Notes: generated from the letters alone by a model not told the origin. A stretch of 64,000 nt of DNA from Peptoniphilus phoceensis (GCF_001517665.2 NZ_LN999807.1:85788-149787), one strand, 5' to 3'. Counted from the stretch's first letter, positions 43,753-52,256 are shown. Translations and numbers: made by a program.

Positions 43753-44682
43753 TTATTTATTTTCTACAAAGTAAGTGTTTTCTTCTATTTGTTTAAATAT
43801 TTCGTCATATTCTTCTTTATCAAAACCAACAACGCATTTGCTTATGCTTTTTCCGTCTTTTTCAAGAGTTATTATATGAGTTGGATAATAAACTCTATCA
43901 TTATACTCTGTTCTATCAGAATAATATTTTTCAAATATTTCATCTTTTTTTTCTTCGCTATCTCTAATATCTCTTGATATATACTTGATGCCTTTGTTAT
44001 CTAAATATGCTTTTAATTTTTGGCAGTAAGGACATTCTTCAAATCCATAGATTAAAAATCTTATGTCTTCTTCTCCTGTTTTTGTTTTGATTTTGTTTAT
44101 AGGCGCTGTAAAGTAGCCTTCTTCATATATGTCTTTTATGTTTGCATCTTTGGAATCTAATAAAACTGTTCCTGTTTTGAAGTCATAAGCTACTCCAAAG
44201 TCTAAGATTTTTGCTAGGTCTCTTAGGCGAAAATAGTTGTATCCATCTATGAAATATCCATTGAGTTCTATGTCATTTCCTTTGCTGTCAACTATTTTTT
44301 GTTTATTTGTTTTTGCTATTTTTTCTTCTTCCGTTTTTTCAACATAAGTAAAGTCTTCTTTTTGATTTTCACCCTTTGTTATGATTACCTTTTGAGTTTT
44401 ATTGTCGTAAGATACCATAAATTTTGATGGTGTATCTTTTAGAAGAGCTGCTGCATCTCTAATTCTTACATAGTTAGACCTGTTTATTAGGTAGGAATTT
44501 ATTTTTATGTCTTTTCCGTCAAATCTAACTTTTTCTCCTGATGTCTCAGCAAACCTTTCGTCTGATTCTAATTTTGATATTTTAGCTTTGTTCTCTTCTT
44601 TGCCTTCATTGCTGTTAGCTAGGGCTGTCATTGGACTTGTTAAGGTTAAAAGAGCTAATAATACTACTACAAATTTTTTCAT
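43753..44682 (-). CDS. Secreted protein: two copper-amine-oxidase-N-like domains fused to a glutaredoxin-like domain
   Basis: 309 residues. Signal peptide 1-22 (ending TALAN). Two stalk domains of the Cu-amine-oxidase N1 type at about 50-105 (FDGKDIKINSYLINRSNYVR) and 130-177 (IELNGYFIDGYNYFRLRDLA). Then a thioredoxin-fold domain at about 205-305 with FLIYGFEECPYCQKLKAYL; the active site is CPYC at 217-220. The domain resembles glutaredoxin and should act on thiols outside the membrane, which is unusual. The stalk domains match those of the secreted protein at 50219-51292. AAAGGAGG precedes ATG; monocistronic. Confidence 0.85.
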   Translation of the reverse strand: MKKFVVVLLALLTLTSPMTALANSNEGKEENKAKISKLESDERFAETSGEKVRFDGKDIKINSYLINRSNYVRIRDAAALLKDTPSKFMVSYDNKTQKVIITKGENQKEDFTYVEKTEEEKIAKTNKQKIVDSKGNDIELNGYFIDGYNYFRLRDLAKILDFGVAYDFKTGTVLLDSKDANIKDIYEEGYFTAPINKIKTKTGEEDIRFLIYGFEECPYCQKLKAYLDNKGIKYISRDIRDSEEKKDEIFEKYYSDRTEYNDRVYYPTHIITLEKDGKSISKCVVGFDKEEYDEIFKQIEENTYFVENK

Positions 44683-44766
44683 AATCTGCCTCCTTTAAAT
44701 TTATTACTAGTATTTTATCACATTAAATTAAAGTTTAAATGTTATTTTCAAATTTTTTATGGAGAC

Positions 44767-44800
44767 AAAAAAACAAGCTGCCTCTTGACAGCTTGCTTTT
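44767..44800 (-). terminator. Terminator of ribU
   Basis: CAAGCTG/CAGCTTG hairpin with seven T on the minus strand, 13 bp after the ribU stop. Confidence 0.85.
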
Positions 44801-44812
44801 ATAATTTTATCT

Positions 44813-45418
44813 TTAATCTTTAAAGATTGGACTAATTTTTTTGTAAACTAGCATCATCACTGCTGATGTTGTGAATCCTTTTATTAGGTTAAAAGGAAGG
44901 ACTGAATAAATCATCATGGAAAATAGTCCTGTGATTCTTGGTGTGATAGCTGATCCCATTTCTATTATTGCGTCCATTGGCATTACTTTTGCGTAAAGTG
45001 GGAAAACTACGAAATAGTTTGATAGCATTGCTAAACAAGTCATAGCAAGAACTCCCAGTGTTAATGATAATATGGCTCCTTTATATGTCCTGTGTTTTCT
45101 ATAAAAATATGCTGACACAAAGGCAAAGGTACTTGAGATTAGGAAGTTGGATAGTTCTCCTATTCCTGCTGTCATTGTTCCTTTAAATATTATGTGCATT
45201 ATATTTTTTAAGGCAGCTATTATTATTCCAAAGACTGGTCCCATTGTGAAAGCCCCCATGAGGACTGGCAAGTCTGAGATGTCTAGCTTCATAAAGGGTG
45301 GTGCTACAAAGGTAATTGGCAATTGAAAGTACATCAATATAAATGCAATTACTGATAGCATTCCTACTTTTGTCATGTCTTTTGTTCTTATCATAGAACT
45401 TGAATTTACTTTGTTCAT
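44813..45418 (-). CDS. ribU: Riboflavin ECF transporter S component
   Basis: 201 residues with six hydrophobic segments. VGMLSVIAFILMYFQLPI and PPFMKLDISDLPVLMGAFTM are typical RibU, the latter containing the riboflavin-binding loop. It needs the shared ECF module (EcfA, EcfA', EcfT), not in this window. It lies directly behind an FMN riboswitch, which fixes the substrate. AGGAGGT precedes ATG at 45418. Confidence 0.95.
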   Translation of the reverse strand: MNKVNSSSMIRTKDMTKVGMLSVIAFILMYFQLPITFVAPPFMKLDISDLPVLMGAFTMGPVFGIIIAALKNIMHIIFKGTMTAGIGELSNFLISSTFAFVSAYFYRKHRTYKGAILSLTLGVLAMTCLAMLSNYFVVFPLYAKVMPMDAIIEMGSAITPRITGLFSMMIYSVLPFNLIKGFTTSAVMMLVYKKISPIFKD

Positions 45419-45438
45419 TTTACCTCCTGTTGGGGCAT

Positions 45439-45461
45439 AAAAAAACCCCGAACCTTCGGGG
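45439..45461 (-). terminator. FMN riboswitch expression-platform terminator
   Basis: CCCCGAA/TTCGGGG hairpin with seven T on the minus strand between the aptamer and the ribU ribosome site. Confidence 0.9.
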
Positions 45462-45477
45462 CATGAAAGTTTAAATC

Positions 45478-45580
45478 ATTCTCTCATCCAGACTTTACTG
45501 TCGGTATTGGAATTGCACCAATTCAGCTTTCGCTCGCGGACTTTACCGCCGGTTGGGATTTGCACCCTTCCCTGAAGATT
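45478..45580 (-). ncRNA. FMN riboswitch (RFN element)
   Basis: Minus strand shows AGGGAAGGGTGCAAATCCC, ACCGGCGGTAAAGTCCGCGA, GGTGCAATTCC, CCGACAGTAAAGTCTGGATG and AGAG in order: the full RFN element. It should stop ribU transcription when FMN is plentiful. Confidence 0.97.
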
Positions 45581-45607
45581 TAAAATTATTATTTATTTCT
45601 TAATTTA

Positions 45608-45635
45608 ATTATAACATTTGTGAAAATTTTTGCAA
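45608..45635 (-). promoter_or_regulatory. Promoter of the FMN riboswitch-ribU transcript
   Basis: TTGCAA (45630-45635), 16-bp spacer, TATAAT (45608-45613) on the minus strand. Confidence 0.7.
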
Positions 45636-45754
45636 GATTTATGTGCACTTAATTTGTATTAAATTGATTAAAGCTTCGCTTTAGAATTATAAATACAATT
45701 TTTTCTTTATTAACTTTATTTTAATTTTAAAGATTTTATTTCTAATATATTTTT

Positions 45755-45945
45755 AAGGAGGGGATTAAGGGGCATTGCGAGGCCCCTTTTTCCCCTCCTT
45801 AAACCACCCCTTTGAACTCCACGCGCTGAAAGTACAAAAAAATCGATCATGCTAAATTTTCAAAACTCACTCGCTTCGCGAGCTCAAACAGTTGAAAATT
45901 TTTAACGCATAACCGATTTTTTTGATTATTTTATACACTCCCTTT
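45755..45945 (+). repeat. Intergenic modular repeat E7 (type A)
   Basis: GC-rich hairpin 45755-45801 (AAGGAGGGG/CCCCTCCTT, with AAGGGGC/GCCCCTT inside), linker ACCACCCC and CACGCGCTGAAAGT, then the long palindrome 45837-45924 as in E1. Relative to E1 the inner mini-hairpin has C-G where E1 has T-A, a compensatory change. The outer arm has two mismatches (ATCGATCATGC against GCATAACCGAT). The remaining spacer up to 46043 shows nothing else firm. Confidence 0.85.
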
Positions 45946-46043
45946 AACCTACGATTGTAGCTAAAGGTGTTCTTTTTATAAGTTAACGATGAGTTAGACA
46001 AAATTGCCTAGTTCATTATTTTAGAAAAATTTTTTCTTTATTT

Positions 46044-47462
46044 TTATTGTGGTCTTTGTCCCACTGTATTTTCTGGACCTGGATCTTGAACTTTTTGGGC
46101 TGCAGAGTTATAAACTATAACTGGCATACCTGTAAATGTTTTTGGATAAAGATTTTTCATAACTGCTGGTGGAATATTTATGCAGCCATGAGATCCAGAA
46201 GATCTATAAATATTTCCTCCAAAGGATGATCTCCATGATGCGTCATGAAGTCCTATGCCAGACCAGTTTATTGGTGCCCAATAGGAAACTTTTGAACGAT
46301 ATGTTTCGCCAGTTAGGTATCTATCTCTTTCTCGTGACCAAATTCTGTCGGTCCCTGTTGGAGTTCCATTGCCAAGATTTGGATTTCCTGTAACTACATT
46401 TGTTTGTAGTTCAATGATTCCATTGTTGTAATACCAAAGTTTTTGTCTTGCCAAGTCAACTTCTATATAAGTTTTTCCAATGTCGTCAATTTTTCTTGAA
46501 ACTGCATCTTGTCTGTAAACTGCTTTTACTGTCACTGGCTCATTTTTTTCTAGGGCAGCAACAACAACTTCTCTCGTCTTTGGTCTGTCTGTTAGCCAGC
46601 CGTAAATTCCACCGTCAACTTTTACTGTTCCCACACCAGTTGCATAAAAAATCCTCGATGTTCTATAAGTGTCATATTTTGCAGCAAGTTTTTCCACGAA
46701 GTGGGCAACCTTTTCTTCGTCAAGGATAAGACTCCCATCCTCTGACTTGGAATACATAGCTATTATGCCCTGACCTGTAACTTCTTCTTTTCTATCGTCA
46801 AAGTCAAAGGTAATTCTCTTAGTAAATAATTCCTCATAAGAAGCAAGTTGTTTTTTAATGTAATCTGAATCTGCCTTTATCTTTGGTTCCATATATAGAT
46901 TTTCATTTTCAAGGTCCAATTTCTCTTTTTTATCAGCAAAGTGATTTAAGATTGCATTTTTTAGTTCATCTCTTTTTATAATATTTCCATAAACTTCATC
47001 TTCTATTTTAAATTCATCTTTGTCAAAGACGACTTTGGCATCTTGAGAAGGTGTAGACTCTCCCCTAACTGCTTTTAGATTTGCAATTTTTTCATCTAAA
47101 GCTTTTTCATCATAGTGAAGGTCAAAGTCAACTGCATAATTTTTATTTATAAGAGAAGCCACTGGCCAATAGAAAGGAGTTTGTTCTACAAAACTTGAAC
47201 CAATGGAGTCTATGTAATTTATTTCTTTTGCTGTAATTTTATCATTTAGATTTTTGTCCTTTGATATTATTTCAAGTTCAAAGTTCCTTGATAGGTCCTC
47301 GTAATTTTTTTCAAATTCAGAAATCTTTGTGAGACCAAAATCTCTGCCATTGACAAAAGTTCTCGGCATAAATCTGTCTTTGAAAAAATAAAGTCCCATT
47401 ATATATATGAAAATTAATAAAACTAATAATAGTCCAAAAATTATTTTAAATGCTTTTTTCAT
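46044..47462 (-). CDS. L,D-transpeptidase (YkuD) with peptidoglycan-binding domain
   Basis: 472 residues. N-terminal signal anchor (about 5-27), then a PG_binding_4-like region (about 45-300, with TVKVDGGIYGWLTDRPKTRE), then the YkuD domain (about 325-450). The catalytic motif SHGCINIPP has His425 and Cys427. IEVDLARQKLWYYNNGIIEL is the family start block. It would form 3-3 cross-links or anchor proteins in the wall. The C-terminal tail is Pro/Gln-rich. Divergent from the Fic gene. Confidence 0.93.
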   Translation of the reverse strand: MKKAFKIIFGLLLVLLIFIYIMGLYFFKDRFMPRTFVNGRDFGLTKISEFEKNYEDLSRNFELEIISKDKNLNDKITAKEINYIDSIGSSFVEQTPFYWPVASLINKNYAVDFDLHYDEKALDEKIANLKAVRGESTPSQDAKVVFDKDEFKIEDEVYGNIIKRDELKNAILNHFADKKEKLDLENENLYMEPKIKADSDYIKKQLASYEELFTKRITFDFDDRKEEVTGQGIIAMYSKSEDGSLILDEEKVAHFVEKLAAKYDTYRTSRIFYATGVGTVKVDGGIYGWLTDRPKTREVVVAALEKNEPVTVKAVYRQDAVSRKIDDIGKTYIEVDLARQKLWYYNNGIIELQTNVVTGNPNLGNGTPTGTDRIWSRERDRYLTGETYRSKVSYWAPINWSGIGLHDASWRSSFGGNIYRSSGSHGCINIPPAVMKNLYPKTFTGMPVIVYNSAAQKVQDPGPENTVGQRPQ

Positions 47463-47632
47463 AATTCCTCCTTCAACTATTATACTCTAAAGTTTATGTT
47501 TTTATGTGAGATTTTTTAAATGTAAAGTATTTGTAAATATTTTAATTTATAAATTTGTAAGTCTTATTTGTTTTTTCACTTAATTGTATGTAAAATTAAT
47601 CTAATGAATAGGATTTGCAAAGGGGTTATTAA

Positions 47633-48199
47633 ATGAAAGATGAAGAGTTACTATCAAAAATGCGTTCAATTGAACTCTGGGACAAGAAGTTAATAAATGA
47701 ATTTGAAGTGGGAAGTCTAAAAGGCTTGCAAGATATTCACAGATATTTGTTCCAAGATATATTTGATTTTGCTGGGGAGATAAGAAAAGTAAATATTTCT
47801 AAGGGGAATTTTAGATTCGCTCCAATTTTATTTTTGAGAGAAAATTTAAAAATAATAGAAAAAATGCCCGAGAATAATTTTGATGAAATTATCGAAAAGT
47901 ATGTAGAAATGAATGTCGCCCACCCTTTTAGAGAAGGAAACGGCCGTGCAACAAGAATATGGCTAGATTTAATTTTAAAGAAAAATTTAAAACTCTGTGT
48001 AGACTGGTCTAAAGTGGATAAATTTCAATATCTAAGTGCTATGGAAAGATCTCCCGTCAACTCACTGGAGATAAATCATTTGTTGAAATCAGCTTTAACA
48101 AGTGATATTGAAAGCAGACAAGTCTATATGCGTGGTATTCAAAATTCTTATTATTATGAGGACCTATACCAATACGATATTGAAAATTTAAATAAATAA
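47633..48199 (+). CDS. Fic-family AMP-transferase, class III type
   Basis: 188 residues. The Fic motif HPFREGNGR is complete at 97-105, so the protein should be catalytically competent. The flap region is around RKVNISKGNFRFAP. Near the C-terminus SYYYED (172-177) matches the autoinhibitory (S/T)xxxE(G/N) motif of class III Fic proteins except that the last residue is Asp. That places the inhibitory helix within the same chain, so no separate antitoxin is needed; none is adjacent. It AMPylates or otherwise modifies a target that cannot be read. Confidence 0.92.
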   Translation: MKDEELLSKMRSIELWDKKLINEFEVGSLKGLQDIHRYLFQDIFDFAGEIRKVNISKGNFRFAPILFLRENLKIIEKMPENNFDEIIEKYVEMNVAHPFREGNGRATRIWLDLILKKNLKLCVDWSKVDKFQYLSAMERSPVNSLEINHLLKSALTSDIESRQVYMRGIQNSYYYEDLYQYDIENLNK

Positions 48200-48205
48200 T
48201 TCTGT

Positions 48206-48243
48206 AAATCTCTTGTAAAATAAATGCAAGAGATTTTTTTTAT
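48206..48243 (+). terminator. Terminator of the fic gene
   Basis: AATCTCTTG/CAAGAGATT hairpin followed by eight T. Confidence 0.88.
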
Positions 48244-48264
48244 GATTTTTATAAAAATAGGCAT

Positions 48265-48292
48265 GAAAAAACCCACAAGTTATCTTGTGGGC
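48265..48292 (-). terminator. Terminator of tRNA-Leu
   Basis: CCCACAAG/CTTGTGGG stem followed by six T on the minus strand. Confidence 0.9.
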
Positions 48293-48299
48293 TTAATAC

Positions 48300-48383
48300 T
48301 GGTGCGGGAAAGAGGACTTGAACCCCCACTCCGTTGGAACTAGATCCTAAGTCTAGCGCGTCTGCCAATTCCGCCATTCCCGC
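48300..48383 (-). tRNA. tRNA-Leu (anticodon TAG)
   Basis: Minus strand folds as a class II tRNA beginning GCGGGAATGGCGGAATTGGC, with anticodon arm CTAGA-CTTAGGA-TCTAG giving anticodon TAG. It has a long variable arm, T arm GGGGGTTCAAGTCCTC and an encoded CCA. Confidence 0.97.
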
Positions 48384-48406
48384 ATGAAGTTTTAACAACA
48401 AAATAT

Positions 48407-48435
48407 ATTATACGCACCTTTTAATATTTTGTCAA
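48407..48435 (-). promoter_or_regulatory. Promoter of tRNA-Leu
   Basis: TTGACA (48430-48435), 17-bp spacer, TATAAT (48407-48412), both perfect consensus. Confidence 0.92.
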
Positions 48436-48711
48436 CACTTTTTTTAAAGTTTTTTTACTTTTTATTTAGAGAAGATTTATCCTTCTCTTTTCTGGTGCTT
48501 CTTTATTATAGCAGGTGGTTTTTAAAAAATCCAGAATTTTTTATATTTTTTTACAAATTTTATTTATTTTTTATATAAAGAAAGAATTTATGGGATTTCT
48601 TTACAAAATTTTTATAAATTTTAGCTGCTACTATTATTTGCTCCTATTTCTTTTTATATCTTCCTATACTATAATATTTAGAAAGAATAATTTTAGAAAG
48701 AGTTGATTTTT

Positions 48712-49113
48712 TTGAACTTTAAAGAAAAAATGAGACAATTTATGGTTGGCAGATATGGACAAGATCAATTGGGCAAATTTATCCTATCCCTGGCACTTGT
48801 GATTTTAATTATAAATCTCTTTGTGAAAAATGCTTCCCTGCCAACAGTTGCACTAGTGCTTATAATTTATTCCTATTACAGGATCCTTTCTCGTGATGTC
48901 AATGCAAGATACAAGGAAAATAGAAAATTTTTGGACACAGTTGAGCCACTGAAAAGAAAATTTTCGAAATCAAAAAATACTTATGAAAAAAGAAAAACTT
49001 ACAAGTATATCAAATGTCCATCTTGTAAGTTTGAGATGAAAGTCCCAAGGGGCAAGGGCAAAATTAGAGTCACTTGCAAATCTTGCGGCAACAAATTCAT
49101 AATAAAATCTTAA
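48712..49113 (+). CDS. Small membrane protein with C-terminal zinc ribbon
   Basis: About 133 residues. Two hydrophobic segments near residues 20-55 (FILSLALVILIINLF and PTVALVLIIYSYY), then a basic stretch, then a zinc ribbon with KCPSCKFEMKVPRGKGK and VTCKSCGNKF, a CPxC-CxxC arrangement typical of YHS-like or finger domains. Start is uncertain: TTG at 48712 reads MNFKEKMRQ, and TTG at 48703 is alternative; AGAAAGAG lies upstream. Function unknown. Upstream AT-rich ORF at 48515-48706 is not supported. Confidence 0.75.
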   Translation: MNFKEKMRQFMVGRYGQDQLGKFILSLALVILIINLFVKNASLPTVALVLIIYSYYRILSRDVNARYKENRKFLDTVEPLKRKFSKSKNTYEKRKTYKYIKCPSCKFEMKVPRGKGKIRVTCKSCGNKFIIKS

Positions 49114-49140
49114 AAGTTCCACCATGGGGACTTTTTATTT
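49110..49140 (+). terminator. Terminator of the zinc-ribbon membrane protein gene
   Basis: AAAAGTTCC/GGGGACTTTT stem over a short loop, T-rich tail. Confidence 0.7.
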
Positions 49141-49213
49141 TGCCTAAATTCTTAATCTTTTTGTAAATTTTAAATCTTTTATTAATGGTATAATGAATTA
49201 AAGGAGTGATATT

Positions 49214-50104
49214 ATGAAAAAGAAGCTTTTATTTGTTTTATCTTTTTTATTTTTATTTACTAGCGTTTATGCCAATGGCGGGAAAAAGATGACTCTTGTC
49301 ATTAATAATATTGTCTTTGAAAAGGAATTTGTCCTTAAAAATGATAGGATTCACATTCCTCTTCGCCTAGTTTCTGAAAATCTAGGTGCTGATGTCAATT
49401 GGAATGCTGATGAGCGTAAGGTTGAAATTTTAAACCAAGATAAGAAAATTATCTTTTATGTTGATTCTAATGAGTATAGGATTGACGATATGGTCTTCAC
49501 AATTGACTCGCCATCTTTCATCATGGATGATACAACTTATGTGCCAGCAAGGGCTCTTGCCAATGCCATGGATGCAAAATTAGAATGGAATGAAAAAGAG
49601 TTTTACTGTGCAATCGACAATGGTTATGAAATTGACTCCACTCGTGATGTAGATTTAATTAAGGATGCAAAGGATCTTCAAACTATTAATAAGATAAGGA
49701 AGGTAACTGATCTTGCTGGATATCTAAAAGATGGTGTGATGAAGGTTGAAGAAGTGGAAGATGGAAAAGTTTATGAATTGTACTTAAAGGATTATGAAAA
49801 GAAAAATTTATCTATGAGATTTTCTTTTGATAAAAATAATAATTTAAGATTTTATAAATTTGACTACTTTCCTAACGAAAAGTATCCTTTCTTGGAAAAA
49901 CATTTAAGTGAAGAGGAGTCAAAGAAAGTGGCTCGTGAATTTATGGACATAGTTGGGGATAAGAAAAGATTTTTAAAGGAAAAAGAACTAGGTGCAAATC
50001 AACAAGTCACACCAGAAGCTGGAACTTACAACTTTTACACAAAATCTAGCCTCATAGCAATTGATGCAAGTGGCGGTTTTGTTTACTCTTATTCTAATTA
50101 TTAA
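49214..50104 (+). CDS. Secreted copper-amine-oxidase-N-like stalk protein
   Basis: 296 residues. Signal peptide 1-20 (ending VYANG). A Cu-amine-oxidase N1-type domain at about 24-135: MTLVINNIVFEKEFVLKNDR, IHIPLRLVSENLGADVNWNA and TTYVPARALANAMDAKLEWN. The C-terminal half (about 140-296) is unassigned, with ASGGFVYSYSNY at the end and DEEES-like acidic helices. No copper ligands or catalytic residues are seen, so it is probably a surface structural or binding protein. AAAGGAGTG precedes ATG. Confidence 0.85.
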   Translation: MKKKLLFVLSFLFLFTSVYANGGKKMTLVINNIVFEKEFVLKNDRIHIPLRLVSENLGADVNWNADERKVEILNQDKKIIFYVDSNEYRIDDMVFTIDSPSFIMDDTTYVPARALANAMDAKLEWNEKEFYCAIDNGYEIDSTRDVDLIKDAKDLQTINKIRKVTDLAGYLKDGVMKVEEVEDGKVYELYLKDYEKKNLSMRFSFDKNNNLRFYKFDYFPNEKYPFLEKHLSEEESKKVAREFMDIVGDKKRFLKEKELGANQQVTPEAGTYNFYTKSSLIAIDASGGFVYSYSNY

Positions 50105-50157
50105 TGTTACAGAAATATTAAGAATGCCAAATTAAGTAACTCATTTTAGCCTTTTAA

Positions 50158-50185
50158 TTGATTTATTGAAGAAAATCTGTATAAT
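50158..50185 (+). promoter_or_regulatory. Promoter of the 50219 gene
   Basis: TTGATT (50158-50163), 16-bp spacer, TATAAT (50180-50185). Confidence 0.75.
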
Positions 50186-50218
50186 AAAGTTAACTTATAT
50201 TTTAGGAGGATAAAAAAT

Positions 50219-51292
50219 ATGAACAAAAAATTAACATCATTATCACTAGCAGGAGTTATGCTTTTATCTACTGCAAGCCCAGTTTTCGCTGAAGTTACTG
50301 AAGCTGTTAAAGACGTTAAAGAACCAACTAAGATGGAAAAAGTTGTTGAAGAAGGCAACAAAAAGCTAGAAGAAACTAAAGAAACTGGCAAAAAAGTTGA
50401 AGAAAAAGCTGCAGAAAAAATGACTGAAGTTAAAGAAGAAGCTAAAGAAAAAGCTGAAGAAGTTAAGAAAGACGCTAAAGAAGTTAAAGAAGAAGTTAAA
50501 GAAGTTAAAAAAGAAGTAAAAACTATTGACGTTAAAGCTACTAAACAAAAAGTTAAACTTGACGGCAAAGATGTTGTTATCTACGGATACAATATTGATG
50601 GTTACAACTATTTCAAACTTAGAGATTTAGCTGCAGTTCTTAAAGATTCAGAAGCTAAATTCGGCGTTAACTACAAAGATGGCGTTGTTACTCTAACTAA
50701 GGCAGAAGACTACAAAGTTGTAGAATCTGACCAAAAAGAAGTTAAAGCTACATCTAAGGGTATGCTTACAAATGACAAAGTTCTAGTTGGAGATAAAACT
50801 CTTACTGCTACTGCTTACAAGATTGATGACCTTAACTACTACAAGTTAAGAGATCTTGGCGAAGCTCTTGAATTTGGAGTTGGATATGACAAAGCTACTG
50901 ATACTGTTCTTTTAACTTCTGTTGTTAACAAAGAAGAAACTAAAGAAGAAAAAGTTGCTCCTAAAGTTGACGAAGTAAAAGAAGCTATCAACAAAGAATT
51001 AGCTAAAGAAAAAGAAGTTCGTGCTTCTGAAGAATACAAAAAAGCTACTGACGAAGTTAAAACTAACTACGAAAACGCAGTTGCAGCTGCAAAATCACTT
51101 CTAAATGATGAAAAAGCTACTGCTGAACAATTCGAAAACGAACTTAAAGCTCTAGTTGAAGCTGGAGAAAAAATTGGTTTCAAAGCTGACGCTAAAATAG
51201 AAGAAAAAGCTGAAGAAGGCAAAAAAGAAATCAAAAAAGACGCTAAAGAAGCAAAAGAAGAAGTTAAAGAAACTGCTAAAGAAGCAAAATAA
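50219..51292 (+). CDS. Secreted stalk-domain protein with charged helical repeats
   Basis: 357 residues. Signal peptide 1-24 (ending PVFAE). A Lys/Glu-rich segment at about 28-105 with EVKEEAKEKAEEVKKD-type repeats, probably a coiled coil. Two Cu-amine-oxidase N1-like domains at about 110-160 (VVIYGYNIDGYNYFKLRDLA) and 180-238 (TATAYKIDDLNYYKLRDLGE). Then a helical domain at about 250-330 and a Lys/Glu tail. The domains match those of the 43753-44682 protein. AGGAGG precedes ATG. The gene is clean and ends at a strong terminator; antisense ORFs are composition shadows. Confidence 0.87.
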   Translation: MNKKLTSLSLAGVMLLSTASPVFAEVTEAVKDVKEPTKMEKVVEEGNKKLEETKETGKKVEEKAAEKMTEVKEEAKEKAEEVKKDAKEVKEEVKEVKKEVKTIDVKATKQKVKLDGKDVVIYGYNIDGYNYFKLRDLAAVLKDSEAKFGVNYKDGVVTLTKAEDYKVVESDQKEVKATSKGMLTNDKVLVGDKTLTATAYKIDDLNYYKLRDLGEALEFGVGYDKATDTVLLTSVVNKEETKEEKVAPKVDEVKEAINKELAKEKEVRASEEYKKATDEVKTNYENAVAAAKSLLNDEKATAEQFENELKALVEAGEKIGFKADAKIEEKAEEGKKEIKKDAKEAKEEVKETAKEAK

Positions 51293-51307
51293 TTTAACTT
51301 GAATTTT

Positions 51308-51341
51308 AAAAGACCATGGAAAAAATCCATGGTCTTTTTTT
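51308..51341 (+). terminator. Terminator of the 50219 gene
   Basis: AAAGACCATGG/CCATGGTCTTT stem with seven T. Confidence 0.92.
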
Positions 51342-51440
51342 GATTTTGTGAAGTTTTTTGTGGATGCGAGTTTGTGTGTAGTTTTTAAATATGTGAAAAA
51401 TTCTGTGTATGAAGTCTTCCTAATAGGATATTAACTATTA

Positions 51441-52256
51441 CTATATGTCATTTATCTTTTCAACTGCCCAAGCTGCTTTTATTTCTTTTTTTATTTTATC
51501 GTACTGCCACCTGTTTTTTGAATTATAAACAGAGTTTGGGTCGTTTAAAATAATTCTCCCCTCATTATCAAGCCCGCATGCCAAAGCTATGTGTCCTGTA
51601 TCTGTAAAAATTCCTGGTTTGAAAGATAAAATTACAAGATTTCCCTTTTCAAGTTCACTCATCATTTCACTTTTCATGATTCCGCGAACTCCTAAACCCT
51701 CTTTTATTAAATAATCTTCTATGAGATTCCATGAACTCATGCCCCCTTCAACATAGCCATTTTTTTCTGCAAACTTTGCAATTTCTTTTGGACTCCTATT
51801 TATCCCGTAGCCGCTTAAAGCCATGGAGAGAGTCGTTGGCATGCAACCTCCCGTGCCAATTAGTCCGCCTGCATATTTTTCGTAACCCCAACGAGGATCA
51901 AATTGTAGATAAAATTTCACTGGATTATTTACAGCAAAACTTTCACTCTTTTTAGCAAGACTTTTATCATCTTTTATGTATCCAAGTATAAAACCCAGGG
52001 CCTCTTCCCTTTTTGCGGCAAGCTTTATCATTTTGTCTGGGAGCTTGTCAATATTTTCGTAGACAAATTCATAGCCCTCATCTTTTTTTGCCTTTTCCTT
52101 TATTATTTTTATTTTGTCTGACAAATCCTCCCCTCTTGTAAAATTTTCACTGTCTTTTAAACTTATCTCACTTGAAATTCTATTTCTGTGGATGGAAAAT
52201 CCCCTTGCAAGAAAAATTATTAAAAAAATAATGACTGCGAATCTAATCTTTTTCAT
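51441..52256 (-). CDS. C39-like cysteine peptidase, secreted or membrane-anchored
   Basis: 271 residues. Signal anchor at about 4-20. The peptidase_C39_2 domain begins at VKFYLQFDPRWGY (oxyanion Gln118). GTGGCMPTTLSMALSGYG holds Cys138, DTGHIALACG holds His222 and ILNDPNS holds Asn238/Asp239. Such proteins are probably surface peptidases or amidases; the substrate is unknown. It is followed by no obvious terminator and lies beside folC. Confidence 0.86.
   Translation of the reverse strand: MKKIRFAVIIFLIIFLARGFSIHRNRISSEISLKDSENFTRGEDLSDKIKIIKEKAKKDEGYEFVYENIDKLPDKMIKLAAKREEALGFILGYIKDDKSLAKKSESFAVNNPVKFYLQFDPRWGYEKYAGGLIGTGGCMPTTLSMALSGYGINRSPKEIAKFAEKNGYVEGGMSSWNLIEDYLIKEGLGVRGIMKSEMMSELEKGNLVILSFKPGIFTDTGHIALACGLDNEGRIILNDPNSVYNSKNRWQYDKIKKEIKAAWAVEKINDI

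Noticed and set aside
48515-48706. 63-codon plus-strand ORF upstream of the zinc-ribbon gene
   Set aside because: Composed almost only of F, I, L, Y and K from AT-rich DNA; no ribosome site before its start.
50146-50568. Antisense ORFs over the Lys/Glu-rich start of the 50219 gene
   Set aside because: Low-complexity shadows (Ser/Phe/Leu-rich) of GAA/AAA repeats on the coding strand.
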